Below are positions 39,167-47,867 of a stretch of 64,000 nucleotides of DNA, one piece after another (positions within the stretch are counted from its first letter, which is position 1; each line of letters starts with the position of its first letter). The notes under the pieces are model-generated. The model made no database searches. It was given only the letters and a program-made list of their open reading frames with translations, and had not been told where the DNA came from. The stretch is taken from positions 558,001-622,000 of the forward strand of contig NZ_JAEKJT010000003.1 of the NCBI RefSeq assembly GCF_017303055.1, read 5' to 3'. A program made the position numbers and the translations under genes. This stretch comes from Halomonas litopenaei. Lineage in GTDB: Bacteria; Pseudomonadota; Gammaproteobacteria; Pseudomonadales; Halomonadaceae.

Positions 39167-40489
39167 TCAATCCTGCTCGTCGAGGCTCTCGACACGGATT
39201 CGGGTCACCGAACCCGCGATGTCGGCCAGGGCCTCGATCCGGCGGATGGCCTCGTTCATCTGCTTCTCGAGGGTGCGGTGCGTCATCAGGATAATCGGCA
39301 CCAGCTCACCTTCGGTCGCTTCCTTCTGGATCAGCGCCTCGATGGAGATGCCTTCCTCGGACAGGATGGTGGCCACACGAGCCAGCACCCCGGGACGATC
39401 AACCGCCAGCAGTCGCAGATAGTAGGCGGTGGTGATCTCCTCCATCGGCATGATCGGCAGCTCGTCACAATCGTCGCTGACGCCGCTGAAGGCCAGGTAG
39501 GGGGTCCGGTAGCGGTGCTCGGTGGAGATATCGCGGGCAACGTCCAGCAAGTCCGCGACCACGGCAGAGGCGGTCGGTTCGTCGCCGGCACCGGCGCCGT
39601 AATACAGGGTCGGGCCTACCGCATCCCCCATCACCGCGATGGCGTTCTTCACGCCGTGCACGCTGGCCAGCAGGCGCTCCTTGGGGATCAGGGTCGGATG
39701 CACCCGCAGCTCAAGGCCACAGCCGGTGCGCTTGGAAATCCCCAGGTGCTTGATGATGTAGCCCAGGTTATCGGCCTGCTCGACGTCCTCTGCGGTGATC
39801 CGCGAGATACCTTCGGTGTAGGCCTTTTCGAACTGCAGCGGCACGCCGTAGGCGATCGACGCCAGAATGGTCAGCTTGTGCGCGGCATCGATGCCCTCGA
39901 CGTCGAAGGTCGGGTCCGCCTCGGCATAGCCAAGCGCCTGGGCCTCGGCCAGCACATCTTCAAAGGCACGGCCTTCGTCGCGCATGTGGGTCAGGATGTA
40001 GTTGCCGGTACCGTTGATGATGCCAGCCACCCAGCTGATGCGGTTGGCCCCAAGACCTTCACGCAGGGACTTGATGACCGGGATGCCGCCGGCCACCGCC
40101 GCTTCGAACGCCACAATCACGCCCTTGTCGTGGGCGGCCTTGAAGATCTCGTTGCCGTGCACGGCGATCAGCGCCTTGTTGGCCGTCACCACGTGCTTGC
40201 CATTGTCGATCGCCGTCATGACCAGGTCACGCGCCACCTCGTAGCCACCGATCAGCTCGACCACCACGTCCACGTTCGGGTTGGTCGCGACTTCGAAGAC
40301 ATCCTTGGTGGTACGGATACCGGTAAGATCACAGTCGGGGTTGATGCTGCGATGGGCGACCTGCTCAATGACAAGCGGACGCCCTGCCCTGCGGGCAATT
40401 TCATCGGCGTTTCGTGTCAGTACGTTGAAGGTACCGCCGCCGACGGTACCTAGCCCACAGATTCCCACTCTTACCGGTTTCAATGTCAT
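39167..40489 (-). CDS. hom: homoserine dehydrogenase
   Basis: Monofunctional homoserine dehydrogenase reducing aspartate semialdehyde to homoserine. Dinucleotide loop GICGLGTVGGG (residues about 9-19), the catalytic core with ANKALIA and AAVAGGIPVIKSLREGL, and a C-terminal ACT regulatory domain (about 355-430, RPGVLARVATILSEEGISIEAL) that usually mediates threonine inhibition. The 440-residue length is standard for the pseudomonad type. Upstream of thrC. Confidence 0.97.
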   Translation of the reverse strand: MTLKPVRVGICGLGTVGGGTFNVLTRNADEIARRAGRPLVIEQVAHRSINPDCDLTGIRTTKDVFEVATNPNVDVVVELIGGYEVARDLVMTAIDNGKHVVTANKALIAVHGNEIFKAAHDKGVIVAFEAAVAGGIPVIKSLREGLGANRISWVAGIINGTGNYILTHMRDEGRAFEDVLAEAQALGYAEADPTFDVEGIDAAHKLTILASIAYGVPLQFEKAYTEGISRITAEDVEQADNLGYIIKHLGISKRTGCGLELRVHPTLIPKERLLASVHGVKNAIAVMGDAVGPTLYYGAGAGDEPTASAVVADLLDVARDISTEHRYRTPYLAFSGVSDDCDELPIMPMEEITTAYYLRLLAVDRPGVLARVATILSEEGISIEALIQKEATEGELVPIILMTHRTLEKQMNEAIRRIEALADIAGSVTRIRVESLDEQD

Positions 40490-40635
40490 TCTCCCTTACT
40501 CGCTGCCGCCACGGGCGGCAGTTGTGTCAGCGATGCGTGGTGGCCCGAATCTGCGTCGAGCCTTGTCGATGCGGGAGGCACCGGCCGCGCCAGCGCTCCC
40601 GCTCATTATTGGTCCGTCTTGCAGACAGCTGGCGA

Positions 40636-41388
40636 TCAGCCGTCGATGCCCAGGCGTTCGGCCAGGCGCTCCGCCGGAACGTAGCCAGGCACCATGGTGC
40701 CGTCCGGCAACACGATGGCAGGCGTCCCCTGGACCCCGAGTTCAAGCCCCAGATGATACTGCTGCTCGACCGGATTGTCGCAGCTTGCAGCGTCGCTCGG
40801 AACCTCTCCCTCTTTGGCCGCGGTCATGGCTTCAGAGCGATTGTCGCTACACCACACCTGAGTGAGCTGACGCGCGCCCTCGCTCTGCATGCCGCCGCGC
40901 GGGAAGGCCAGATAGTTGACCTGAATCCCCAGCTCGTTCAAGCGCGGCACCTCTTCGTGCAGCTTGCGGCAATAGGGGCAGGTCGAATCGGTAAAGACGT
41001 GGATGGTGGCCTTCGGCTCGTCCACCCCACGGTAGACGATCTGGTCGGACTCGGCGACGGCGGCCAGACGCTCGGCGCGGCTGGCGTTGCGGCTCTGCTC
41101 GGACAAGTTGACCAGGCCGTCCTCGGCATTCTCGTAGAGATCGCCCACCAGAAAATGGCTACCGCTGGCGTTGGTGTAGAACGTTTCACCGGTTTCCAGA
41201 CGAACCTCGTAGATCCCGCTCATCGGGGTGTCGAGCACTTGGCTCACCGGCATCTTCTGGCCATTCACGGACAGCTCGTTGAGCGCAGCGGGCGGCGCGG
41301 CAACGGCACTGCCGGCGGCCAGGGACGTGGCGAGCAGCGTGGCGGGAAGCACGCTGGTCAGCAGGGTCGCGAAGGAGGGGCGATTCAT
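40636..41388 (-). CDS. dsbC: periplasmic disulfide isomerase DsbC
   Basis: Homodimeric isomerase that corrects wrong disulfides in the periplasm. The 250-residue protein has a signal peptide (cleavage near AGSAVAA), an N-terminal cystatin-like dimerisation domain (about 35-90), a linker helix, and a thioredoxin domain with the catalytic CPYC at 137-140. A second Cys pair (about CSDNRSEAM and ASCDNP) matches the structural disulfide of DsbC. It lies 3 bases after xerD on the same strand, the conserved xerD-dsbC pair. Confidence 0.95.
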   Translation of the reverse strand: MNRPSFATLLTSVLPATLLATSLAAGSAVAAPPAALNELSVNGQKMPVSQVLDTPMSGIYEVRLETGETFYTNASGSHFLVGDLYENAEDGLVNLSEQSRNASRAERLAAVAESDQIVYRGVDEPKATIHVFTDSTCPYCRKLHEEVPRLNELGIQVNYLAFPRGGMQSEGARQLTQVWCSDNRSEAMTAAKEGEVPSDAASCDNPVEQQYHLGLELGVQGTPAIVLPDGTMVPGYVPAERLAERLGIDG

Positions 41389-41391
41389 GAG

Positions 41392-42288
41392 TCAGCCTCG
41401 AGGATGATGATCGGCATGCAGGGCTTCCAGTCGCGCCTGCGCCACATGGGTGTATATCTGGGTCGTCGACAGGTCCGAGTGCCCCAGCAGCATCTGTACG
41501 ACACGCAAGTTTGCCCCATGATTCAAAAGATGGGTGGCAAAGGCATGCCTCAGTGTATGGGGAGAGAGGGGGCGGTCGATACCCGCAACACTGGCGTAAT
41601 GCTTGATTCGGTGCCAAAAGGTCTGGCGCGTCATGGCGTTGTCCCGCCTTCCGGGAAACAGCGCTGGCTTCTGGATATCGCTCATCAGTTCAGATCTGCC
41701 CTGGCGCAGATAGCGTTCCAGCCAGTCGCATGCCTCTTCGCCCAACGGCACCAGCCTGTCCTTCTGGCCCTTTCCGCGCACGCGCACCACGCCTTGCCGC
41801 AGGTTGATGGCGTCTGTGGTCAGGCCGATCAGCTCGCTGACCCTGAGCCCAGCACCGTACAGCACCTCAAGCATGGCCCGGTCGCGTAAGCCCAGGGCGG
41901 CGGTCACATCTGGCGCCTGCAGCAGGCGCTCGACCTCGTCCTCATCCAGGGTATCCGGCAACGCGGGACGCACCCGGGGCAGACGCACCTTGACCAACGG
42001 GTCCTCGTCGATCAGGCCTTCCGCCAGGGCCCAGCGGTAGAACCGCCGGAGACTCGACAACAGCCTGGCATTGCTGCTGAGCTGATAGCCTCCCTCGCGG
42101 CGCTGATCCAACCAGGCCGGCAGACTCTCTGCCCCCGGTGCCAACAGCGTCAGAGCGGCCTCGTCCAACCAGGCCTGCCAGGCCTCGAGGTCATGACGAT
42201 AGGCACTCAGGGTATGGTCGCTCACCCCTTGTTCCAGCCACAGGGTGTCGAGAAAGGTGTCGATGATCTGACCGTGGCCTGCGCTCAT
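41392..42288 (-). CDS. xerD: site-specific tyrosine recombinase XerD
   Basis: Resolves chromosome dimers at dif with XerC and FtsK. The 298-residue protein has the N-terminal SAM-like core-binding domain (residues 1-90) and a catalytic domain with all six active-site residues: Arg149, Lys173, His244, Arg247, His270 and Tyr279. Length and the conserved position next to dsbC separate it from XerC and from phage integrases. Confidence 0.95.
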   Translation of the reverse strand: MSAGHGQIIDTFLDTLWLEQGVSDHTLSAYRHDLEAWQAWLDEAALTLLAPGAESLPAWLDQRREGGYQLSSNARLLSSLRRFYRWALAEGLIDEDPLVKVRLPRVRPALPDTLDEDEVERLLQAPDVTAALGLRDRAMLEVLYGAGLRVSELIGLTTDAINLRQGVVRVRGKGQKDRLVPLGEEACDWLERYLRQGRSELMSDIQKPALFPGRRDNAMTRQTFWHRIKHYASVAGIDRPLSPHTLRHAFATHLLNHGANLRVVQMLLGHSDLSTTQIYTHVAQARLEALHADHHPRG

Positions 42289-42341
42289 TGCCTGCCTCGC
42301 TGCCTGGGCGACCGGACGAATGCCAGGGCCTCAATGCACAA

Positions 42342-42374
42342 ACACCCCGCCCCACAGAGGTGGTGACGGGGTGT
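42342..42374 (-). terminator. terminator of the rpsP-rimM-trmD-rplS operon
   Basis: Inverted repeat ACACCCCG / CGGGGTGT flanking an inner GC-rich loop; on the minus strand it is followed by a TTTGTG run. It separates the ribosomal-protein operon from xerD. A second stem, GAGGGAGGA / TCCTCCCTC, lies just before it at 42380-42400. Confidence 0.7.
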
Positions 42375-42420
42375 CGGGAGAGGGAGGAAGGTCCTCCCTC
42401 GGACTGACTGACGCTTAGGG

Positions 42421-42561
42421 GAAACACTGCATAAATGCCTGCGCGGACGAATCGCTGCGTTGCGCGCTGCTCGAACTCCTCACCTATACCGCATAGGCTC
42501 CGGGTTCTGCGCTGCGGGCGCCTGGCACCTCAATCCGCTCGGCTGATGTATTCAGCGCTTC
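42421..42561. repeat. MITE-like element with 16-bp imperfect terminal inverted repeats
   Basis: A 141-bp non-coding unit bounded by GAAACACTGCATAAAT (42421-42436) and the inverted GAAGCGCTGAATACAT (42561-42546); 12 of 16 positions match. Internally it is GC-rich with several inverted segments. It ends 10 bases from the rplS stop. The architecture resembles a dispersed palindromic repeat or miniature transposable element. Confidence 0.6.
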
Positions 42562-42571
42562 CTCAGGCGTC

Positions 42572-42928
42572 TTAGGCCAGCTTTTCCTTGATACGTGCAG
42601 ACTTGCCGCTACGCTCACGGAGGTAGTACAGCTTGGCCTGACGCACGTCACCGCGACGCTTGACGCTGATGGAGTCAACCAGCGGGCTGTAGGTCTGGAA
42701 AGTACGCTCGACGCCAACACCGTGGGAAATCTTGCGCACGGTGAAAGCGGAGTTCAGACCGCGGTTACGCTTGCCAATGACAACGCCCTCGAACGCCTGC
42801 AGACGCTCGCGGTTACCTTCCTTGACCTTGACCTGAACGACGATAGTGTCGCCCGGGGCAAAGTCCGGCACCTGCTTGCTCATCTGCTCGGCTTCGAGCG
42901 CCTGGATCACCTTGTTCTTGCTGCTCAT
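42572..42928 (-). CDS. rplS: 50S ribosomal protein L19
   Basis: L19 lies at the subunit interface of the ribosome. The 118-residue sequence is typical ([29 protein letters not shown] and [15 protein letters not shown], ending in a basic [18 protein letters not shown]). Last gene of the conserved rpsP-rimM-trmD-rplS operon. Confidence 0.98.
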   Translation of the reverse strand: MSSKNKVIQALEAEQMSKQVPDFAPGDTIVVQVKVKEGNRERLQAFEGVVIGKRNRGLNSAFTVRKISHGVGVERTFQTYSPLVDSISVKRRGDVRQAKLYYLRERSGKSARIKEKLA

Positions 42929-43038
42929 TTCACTTGCTCCTGAAATCGTTGTGATCCATCGATCGGTCGTGGATGCCGATGGATCGTGATCCCGGCACTC
43001 GAAGCTCGAGCGCTCGGGTCGTTGATGACGCAGGTCCG

Positions 43039-43845
43039 TCAGCGGCGATTGGCCGCCCGGTCGACCTCGTGACCGTCGTCCTGCACCTCCGCCTTGTCGG
43101 CGTATTCGTCGATGAACTCGTTCAACAGACGCTGCTGCTCCTTTGACAGAGCCCTGCCCTCGAGCAGGTCAGGCCGTCTCAACCAGGTACGCCCCAGGGA
43201 CTGCTTCATTCGCCACTGGCGAATCTGTCCATGGTGACCGCTGAGCAGCACATCCGGCACCTTGCGTCCGTCGATTTCCTCCGGACGGGTATAGTGCGGA
43301 CAGTCCAGCAGACCGTCATTGAAGGAGTCCTCGACTGCGGAATCCTGATGCCCCAGTACACCCGGCACCAGCCTTGCCGCTGTGTCGATCAGCACCATGG
43401 CCGGGAGTTCACCTCCACTCAGCACATAGTCGCCAATGGACCACTCCTCATCGATGTCCGCTTCGACCACACGTTCATCGATGCCTTCATAGCGTCCTGC
43501 CACTACCACCAGGGGCGGGCCTGACGCCAACTCGCGCGCGCCCTGTTGATCCAGCCTGCGGCCCTGGGGCGACAGATAGATCACTCGGGGTCGCTGCCCG
43601 GTCGCGACGTGCGCCCGGTCGCGAGCAGCGTGGATTGCACAACGCAGGGTGTCGACCTTCATCAGCATCCCCGGACCTCCGCCGTAAGGGCGGTCGTCCA
43701 CGGTACGATGGCGGTCGGTGGCGTAGTCCCGGGGATTCCAGAACTCCAGCGTCACCTGGCCTTTGTCTACAGCCCTGCCGGTCACACCGTGGCGAGTGAT
43801 CGCCTCGAACATGTCCGGAAAGAGTGACACCACCCCAATCCACAT
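43039..43845 (-). CDS. trmD: tRNA (guanine37-N1)-methyltransferase
   Basis: SPOUT-class enzyme making m1G37, which prevents +1 frameshifting. The 268-residue protein shows [28 protein letters not shown], the SAM-binding knot with [24 protein letters not shown], and [13 protein letters not shown] with the catalytic region. It is slightly longer than E. coli TrmD (255) at the C-terminus. Between rimM and rplS. Confidence 0.97.
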   Translation of the reverse strand: MWIGVVSLFPDMFEAITRHGVTGRAVDKGQVTLEFWNPRDYATDRHRTVDDRPYGGGPGMLMKVDTLRCAIHAARDRAHVATGQRPRVIYLSPQGRRLDQQGARELASGPPLVVVAGRYEGIDERVVEADIDEEWSIGDYVLSGGELPAMVLIDTAARLVPGVLGHQDSAVEDSFNDGLLDCPHYTRPEEIDGRKVPDVLLSGHHGQIRQWRMKQSLGRTWLRRPDLLEGRALSKEQQRLLNEFIDEYADKAEVQDDGHEVDRAANRR

Positions 43846-43887
43846 CTCACTGATCTCCCGTCAACGCGCTGCTTGATCGCCAGGCGA

Positions 43888-44466
43888 TCAAAACTCCGGG
43901 TCCCAGTCGACCAGTATGTCCCCCGCACCCAGGTCGACGCGCTTGATCACGTCATCGGGCAGATAGGGGAGAAGACGTTCACGGTCGTCCGGGGCATCGC
44001 TACCCTTCACGACCATCACGTCATTGGCACCGGTCTCGAACAGATAAGCCACCTTGCCCAGCACAACCCCCTCGAGGGTCACGACCCGCAGGCCTTCCAG
44101 CTGGTGCCAGTAGTACTCTTCACTGTCGAGCTCGGGCAGGTCCTGCTTGGCCAGCAGAATGTCCGCCCCGGCCATCACTTCGGCCCGGTCACGGTCATCG
44201 ATGCCTTCCAGCTGGGCGACCAGCCCTTGTCCCTGCTTGCGCCCCTGCTTGAGGCGGTGGCGTGAAAGCTGTCCGTCATGACGGACCACCCACTCGGCAT
44301 AATCAAGAATGCCTTCCATGGGCGAGGTATACGAATACACCTTCATCCAGCCCTTGATGCCGTAAGGACTGGTCAGCTTGCCCAGCACGACGTAATCATC
44401 GCTGTGGCGATCGTCTTGCGCCGCTGGCGACGCGTTGTTGCCTTGGGGCGATGCCATCTGGGTCAA
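43888..44466 (-). CDS. rimM: 16S rRNA processing protein RimM
   Basis: RimM assists maturation of the 30S head around S19. The 192-residue protein has the N-terminal RimM barrel (VVLGKLTSPYGIKGWMKVYSYT) and a C-terminal PRC-barrel domain (YYWHQLEGLRVVTLEGVVLGKVAYLFETGANDVMVV). About 20 residues (Ala/Asn/Gln-rich) precede the core; an ATG three codons later is an alternative start. Confidence 0.96.
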   Translation of the reverse strand: MTQMASPQGNNASPAAQDDRHSDDYVVLGKLTSPYGIKGWMKVYSYTSPMEGILDYAEWVVRHDGQLSRHRLKQGRKQGQGLVAQLEGIDDRDRAEVMAGADILLAKQDLPELDSEEYYWHQLEGLRVVTLEGVVLGKVAYLFETGANDVMVVKGSDAPDDRERLLPYLPDDVIKRVDLGAGDILVDWDPEF

Positions 44467-44507
44467 ACCTCATTCACACCGGGACTGTCACAGGCAAGGC
44501 GTTCGCC

Positions 44508-44756
44508 TCAGGCCTGCTTGCGTGCTTCCTTGACCAGCTCGGCAACGCGATCAGACAGCTGCGCGCCCTGAGACTGCCAGTGAGCAATGCGATCCAGGTC
44601 GATGCGCAGACGCTCTTCCTGACCACGTGCTACCGGGTTGAAGAAGCCCAGACGCTCGATGAAACGGCCATCACGGGCATTGCGGGAGTCGGTCACGGCG
44701 AGGTGGTAGAAGGGACGCTTCTTGGCGCCACCACGTGCCAGACGAATGGTAACCAT
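44508..44756 (-). CDS. rpsP: 30S ribosomal protein S16
   Basis: An 82-residue S16: [23 protein letters not shown] at the N-terminus and a basic C-terminus. First gene of the rpsP-rimM-trmD-rplS operon, downstream of ffh on the same strand. Confidence 0.98.
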   Translation of the reverse strand: MVTIRLARGGAKKRPFYHLAVTDSRNARDGRFIERLGFFNPVARGQEERLRIDLDRIAHWQSQGAQLSDRVAELVKEARKQA

Positions 44757-44962
44757 ACGTTGACTGTCCTTCGGTTGGGATTTTACGGATAACGGCGACG
44801 GACGGGTCTGCCACCGATGTTTTGCTCACGACGAGGGCCGCGCCAATGCACGGTCCTCGAACGAAGAGGCAGTATTCTACGGAAAACCGCCCCCCTTGGG
44901 AACCTTTTTTGCCTCACCGGCCTTGACGGCCGGCACCGGCAGGAGCAGGTATCAATGCGGTC

Positions 44963-46372
44963 TCAGCGCCAGGGCATGCCGCCGGGGCCGCCCATTCCGC
45001 CCATACCACCGGGACCGCCTGGGCCACCGCCACCCATCATTCCGGACATGCCTCTCATCATTTTCTGCATGCCGCCCTTCTTGCCTGCCTTCTTCATCAT
45101 CTTCTGCATCTGTTTGTGCTGCTTCAGCAAGCGGTTGAGGTCGGGCACCTGCAAGCCCGCACCGGCAGCGATACGGCGCTTGCGCGATCCGTTGATGATG
45201 TCAGGGTTACGGCGCTCCTTGGGAGTCATCGAGTTGATCAGGGCCTCGAGCTTGCCCAGCTCCTTCTCAGGTCCAGGGCCCTGAGCCATATCGGCCATCT
45301 GCCCCATGCCCGGCAACTTGCCCAGCAGTCCGCTCATGCCGCCCATCTTCTTGAGCTGCTGCAGCTGTTCACGAAAGTCCTCAAGATCGAAGCCCTGGCC
45401 TTTCTTGACCTTCTTGGCGAGCTGTTCGGCCTTGCCCTTGTCGACGGTACGCTCGGCTTCCTCGATCAGGGACAGCACATCCCCCATGCCGAGAATGCGC
45501 GAGGCCACCCGGTCCGGATGGAACGGCTCGAGGGCATCGACCTTTTCGCCCACCCCCATGAACTTGATCGGGCGCCCCGTCACGTGGCGCACCGACAGCG
45601 CCGCACCGCCACGGGCATCACCGTCGGCCTTGGTCAACACCACGCCGGTAAGCGGCAGGGCGTCGGCAAAGGCGCGGGCCGTATTGGCAGCATCCTGGCC
45701 GGTCATGGAGTCGACCACAAACAGCGTCTCTGACGGCTCGATGGCCTGATGGAGACCTTTGATCTCCTCCATCATGGCTTCGTCGATGGCCAGACGGCCG
45801 GCGGTATCGACCAGCACGACGTCGTGGAACTGGATCTTGGCGTGCTTCAGGGCGGCGTTGGCGATGTCCACCGGCGCCTGGTCCGAGCGAGACGGAAAGA
45901 AATCGACGTCGACTTCCTTGGCCAATGTCTCGAGCTGGTCGATGGCCGCCGGACGATAGACGTCGGTGGATACCACCAGCACCTTTTTCTTCTCACGCTC
46001 GCGCAGGTACTTGCCGAGCTTGGCCACGGAGGTGGTCTTACCCGCCCCCTGCAGACCCGCCATCAGCACGACCGCGGGCGTCCCCTTGAGAGAAAGCCCT
46101 TCATTGGCCTCCCCCATGGTGACTTCGAGCTCTTGCTGGACGATCTTGATGAATTGCTGGCCCGGCGACAGGCTGCGCGACACTTCCTGGCCGACAGCGC
46201 GCTCACGCACGCGTTCGATGAACGCCTTGACCACGGGCAGCGCGACATCGGCCTCGAGCAGCGCCTTGCGCACCTCGCGCAGGGTGTCCTTGATGTTATC
46301 GTCGGTCAGGCGGGCCTGGCCCTTGATCGACTTCAGCGTCTGGGAAAGACGCTCGCTCAAGTTCTGAAACAT
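44963..46372 (-). CDS. ffh: signal recognition particle protein Ffh
   Basis: GTPase of the bacterial SRP, binding signal sequences and 4.5S RNA and docking to FtsY. The 469-residue protein has N and G domains (GLQGAGKTTSVAKL, DTAGRL, TKADGDARGG) and the Met-rich M domain (about 300-440), with a Gly/Met-rich tail of repeated GGM units. The ATG at 46372 gives the canonical MFQNLSERLSQTLKSI start; the frame is open 118 codons upstream, but that part is arginine-rich junk. Divergent from ypjD, as in E. coli. Confidence 0.97.
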   Translation of the reverse strand: MFQNLSERLSQTLKSIKGQARLTDDNIKDTLREVRKALLEADVALPVVKAFIERVRERAVGQEVSRSLSPGQQFIKIVQQELEVTMGEANEGLSLKGTPAVVLMAGLQGAGKTTSVAKLGKYLREREKKKVLVVSTDVYRPAAIDQLETLAKEVDVDFFPSRSDQAPVDIANAALKHAKIQFHDVVLVDTAGRLAIDEAMMEEIKGLHQAIEPSETLFVVDSMTGQDAANTARAFADALPLTGVVLTKADGDARGGAALSVRHVTGRPIKFMGVGEKVDALEPFHPDRVASRILGMGDVLSLIEEAERTVDKGKAEQLAKKVKKGQGFDLEDFREQLQQLKKMGGMSGLLGKLPGMGQMADMAQGPGPEKELGKLEALINSMTPKERRNPDIINGSRKRRIAAGAGLQVPDLNRLLKQHKQMQKMMKKAGKKGGMQKMMRGMSGMMGGGGPGGPGGMGGMGGPGGMPWR

Positions 46373-46416
46373 GGAACTCTCCAAAATACGCGGAATGCGT
46401 TGGCCTCGTGCGCTGC

Positions 46417-46444
46417 GCGATACGGCTGGTGCGATACGGCTGGT
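46417..46444. repeat. 14-bp direct repeat, two copies, in the ffh leader
   Basis: GCGATACGGCTGGT occurs twice head to tail (46417-46430, 46431-46444), followed by a partial GCGA. It lies in the 5' leader of ffh. Confidence 0.8.
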
Positions 46445-46519
46445 GCGACCGGCCTTACGCGCCTCGCAAACTCTCCTCCGAGGCGGCCGCATGCCTGCGC
46501 GGCCTTGACGTTGGGGCAA

Positions 46520-46548
46520 ATTATACGCCTTGTGGCGCCGACTCTCCA
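46520..46548 (-). promoter_or_regulatory. sigma70 promoter of ffh
   Basis: Minus strand TGGAGA (46548-46543), 17-base spacer, perfect TATAAT (46525-46520). The resulting leader to the ffh ATG would be about 140 bases. Confidence 0.7.
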
Positions 46549-46639
46549 TGCACTGACTCGTGGCCGGTCTCGCATCTCCTCTGCTGACGGGGAGCCCCGC
46601 TGGTTGGCGTTGACGACCAGCGCCTGCCGCCCTGACTCT

Positions 46640-46690
46640 GTTGGCTGGCTCTATTGACTGGCTCTGCTGACTGGCTCTGTCGACTGACAC
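46640..46690. repeat. 14-15 bp degenerate tandem repeat upstream of ypjD
   Basis: About three copies of a (T)TGACTGGCTCTG unit, with first copy TTGGCTGGCTCTA and a degenerate last copy. Non-coding. Confidence 0.7.
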
Positions 46691-46735
46691 TGGCAGCCCA
46701 GTCCAGGCCACCAGGTCGTGGCGCACGGCCCCTGG

Positions 46736-46764
46736 CTGTCAGAAGAGGTACGATCCGGTATAGT
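46736..46764 (+). promoter_or_regulatory. candidate sigma70 promoter of ypjD
   Basis: CTGTCA (46736-46741), 17-base spacer, TATAGT (46759-46764). Four of six and five of six consensus bases, about 80 bases before the ypjD start. Confidence 0.5.
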
Positions 46765-46849
46765 CATTGCCAGGGGACAGGGAGAGCGCCCTGCCCCGAC
46801 GGTTCACTTCTTACCCATTGGCGCCAGCGTGGCGCACGGACAGCACAGC

Positions 46850-47650
46850 ATGCAGGCGTTACCTCTGGCCCTACTGGCCTTTGTCTTTTATCTGGCAGCC
46901 GCTTCCTGGCAAGGCTTGACGCTGATTCGCCGAGTTCCCCCTCGCGATCTTCTGGTGCGCAGCTTTGGCACCCTGGCTGCCGCCTTGCACCTGGTCGTGG
47001 CGGGAGGCCTTATCGGGCTGGAAGGCTCGATGCTGCCTGGCCTGTCCACCAGCGCCGTGCTGGTGACAGCGCTGGCCGTCGTCGTCCTGCTCGGTGCCAG
47101 CCTGTTCAAGCCGGTGCTCAATATCGCCGCGGTGCTGTTCCCCTTTGCCGGCATCGTGTTGCTGCTGGGCATCGAGCTCCCGACACCCACCGGGCAGAAC
47201 GGCATGACGCCGGGTATCGCCTTTCACGCCGTCAGCTCCGCCCTCGCCTTTGCCGTACTGGCCATCGCTGCCTTGCAGGCGATTTTGGTGGGCATTCAGA
47301 ACAAGGCGCTGAAACACCACAAGATACGCGGAGTGGTGCAGGCGCTGCCGCCCCTCACCACCATGGAGCGGGTACTGTTCGAGATGATCTGGGTTGGCCA
47401 GGCCTTGCTGACCCTGGCCATCGCCAGCGGCTTCGTGTTCCTCGACAACATGTTTGCCCAACACCTGGTCCACAAGACGGTCCTGTCTCTGCTGGCGTGG
47501 CTGGTGTTTGCGGTCCTGCTGCTGTGCCACTATCGTCTGGGGTGGCGGGGCATGCGTGCGGTTCGCTGGACCCTAGGGGGCTACCTGGCCCTGTTGCTCG
47601 CCTATTTCGGAAGCAAGTTTGTGCTGGAAATCCTGCTCGCGCACAGTTGA
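46850..47650 (+). CDS. ypjD: inner membrane protein YpjD, CcsA-like cytochrome c assembly family
   Basis: A 266-residue polytopic membrane protein of the CcsA/CcmC superfamily with about eight spans. It begins MQALPLALLAFVFYLAAASW, and has the family's conserved His positions (LHLVVAG, IAFHAVSSALAF, HKTVLSLLAW, CHYRLGWRG) but not the WWD haem-handling motif of true CcsA. YpjD has no established function. The ATG at 46850 has a weak ribosome site, but earlier in-frame codons are not hydrophobic. The ffh-ypjD-corB order is as in E. coli. Confidence 0.9.
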   Translation: MQALPLALLAFVFYLAAASWQGLTLIRRVPPRDLLVRSFGTLAAALHLVVAGGLIGLEGSMLPGLSTSAVLVTALAVVVLLGASLFKPVLNIAAVLFPFAGIVLLLGIELPTPTGQNGMTPGIAFHAVSSALAFAVLAIAALQAILVGIQNKALKHHKIRGVVQALPPLTTMERVLFEMIWVGQALLTLAIASGFVFLDNMFAQHLVHKTVLSLLAWLVFAVLLLCHYRLGWRGMRAVRWTLGGYLALLLAYFGSKFVLEILLAHS

Positions 47651-47867
47651 TGGCAGGACTGTCACCCCGACGCTGACCACCAAGAATAAAGAGTGCTACA
47701 AACATGGGGTTAGGCCTAAACATCCGGCATCCTGCCAGGGCCTTGGCACGGCCTGACAAGGCCTGCGAGGGCGACGCACCCGCCTTTGCCGTGACCGGGG
47801 CGACCTTGACACTCCCTGAGCGACCCCCTACAACTCGTCCCTTACCCGCGACCAAGGATCCAACGTC
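47651..47867. other. ypjD-corB spacer
   Basis: A 217-base gap with a good promoter for corB at 47806-47834; otherwise nothing recognisable. Confidence 0.5.
47806..47834 (+). promoter_or_regulatory. candidate sigma70 promoter of corB
   Basis: TTGACA (47806-47811), exact consensus, 17-base spacer, TACAAC (47829-47834). About 30 bases before the corB TTG start. Confidence 0.6.

Larger units (their letters stand above)
46373..46849. other. ffh-ypjD divergent intergenic region
   Basis: A 477-base gap holding the ffh promoter (46520-46548, minus strand), the ypjD promoter (46736-46764), and two tandem repeats: GCGATACGGCTGGT twice (46417-46444) and a TTGACTGGCTCTG-like 14-15 base unit about three times (46640-46690). 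No conserved coding frame is visible. Confidence 0.55.

Noticed and set aside
41392-42288. xerD as a phage or integron integrase
   Set aside because: Length, the catalytic pattern and the conserved location next to dsbC all fit chromosomal XerD; no attachment site or cassette array is nearby.
44880-44962. Intrinsic terminator between ffh and rpsP
   Set aside because: A CCGGCC/GGCCGG stem is present but the T run lies on the wrong side for either strand, so it is not called.
46373-46726. 118-codon N-terminal extension of ffh
   Set aside because: The extension is arginine-rich, lies over the promoter and repeats, and the canonical MFQNLSERL start is further inside with GGAGAG before it.
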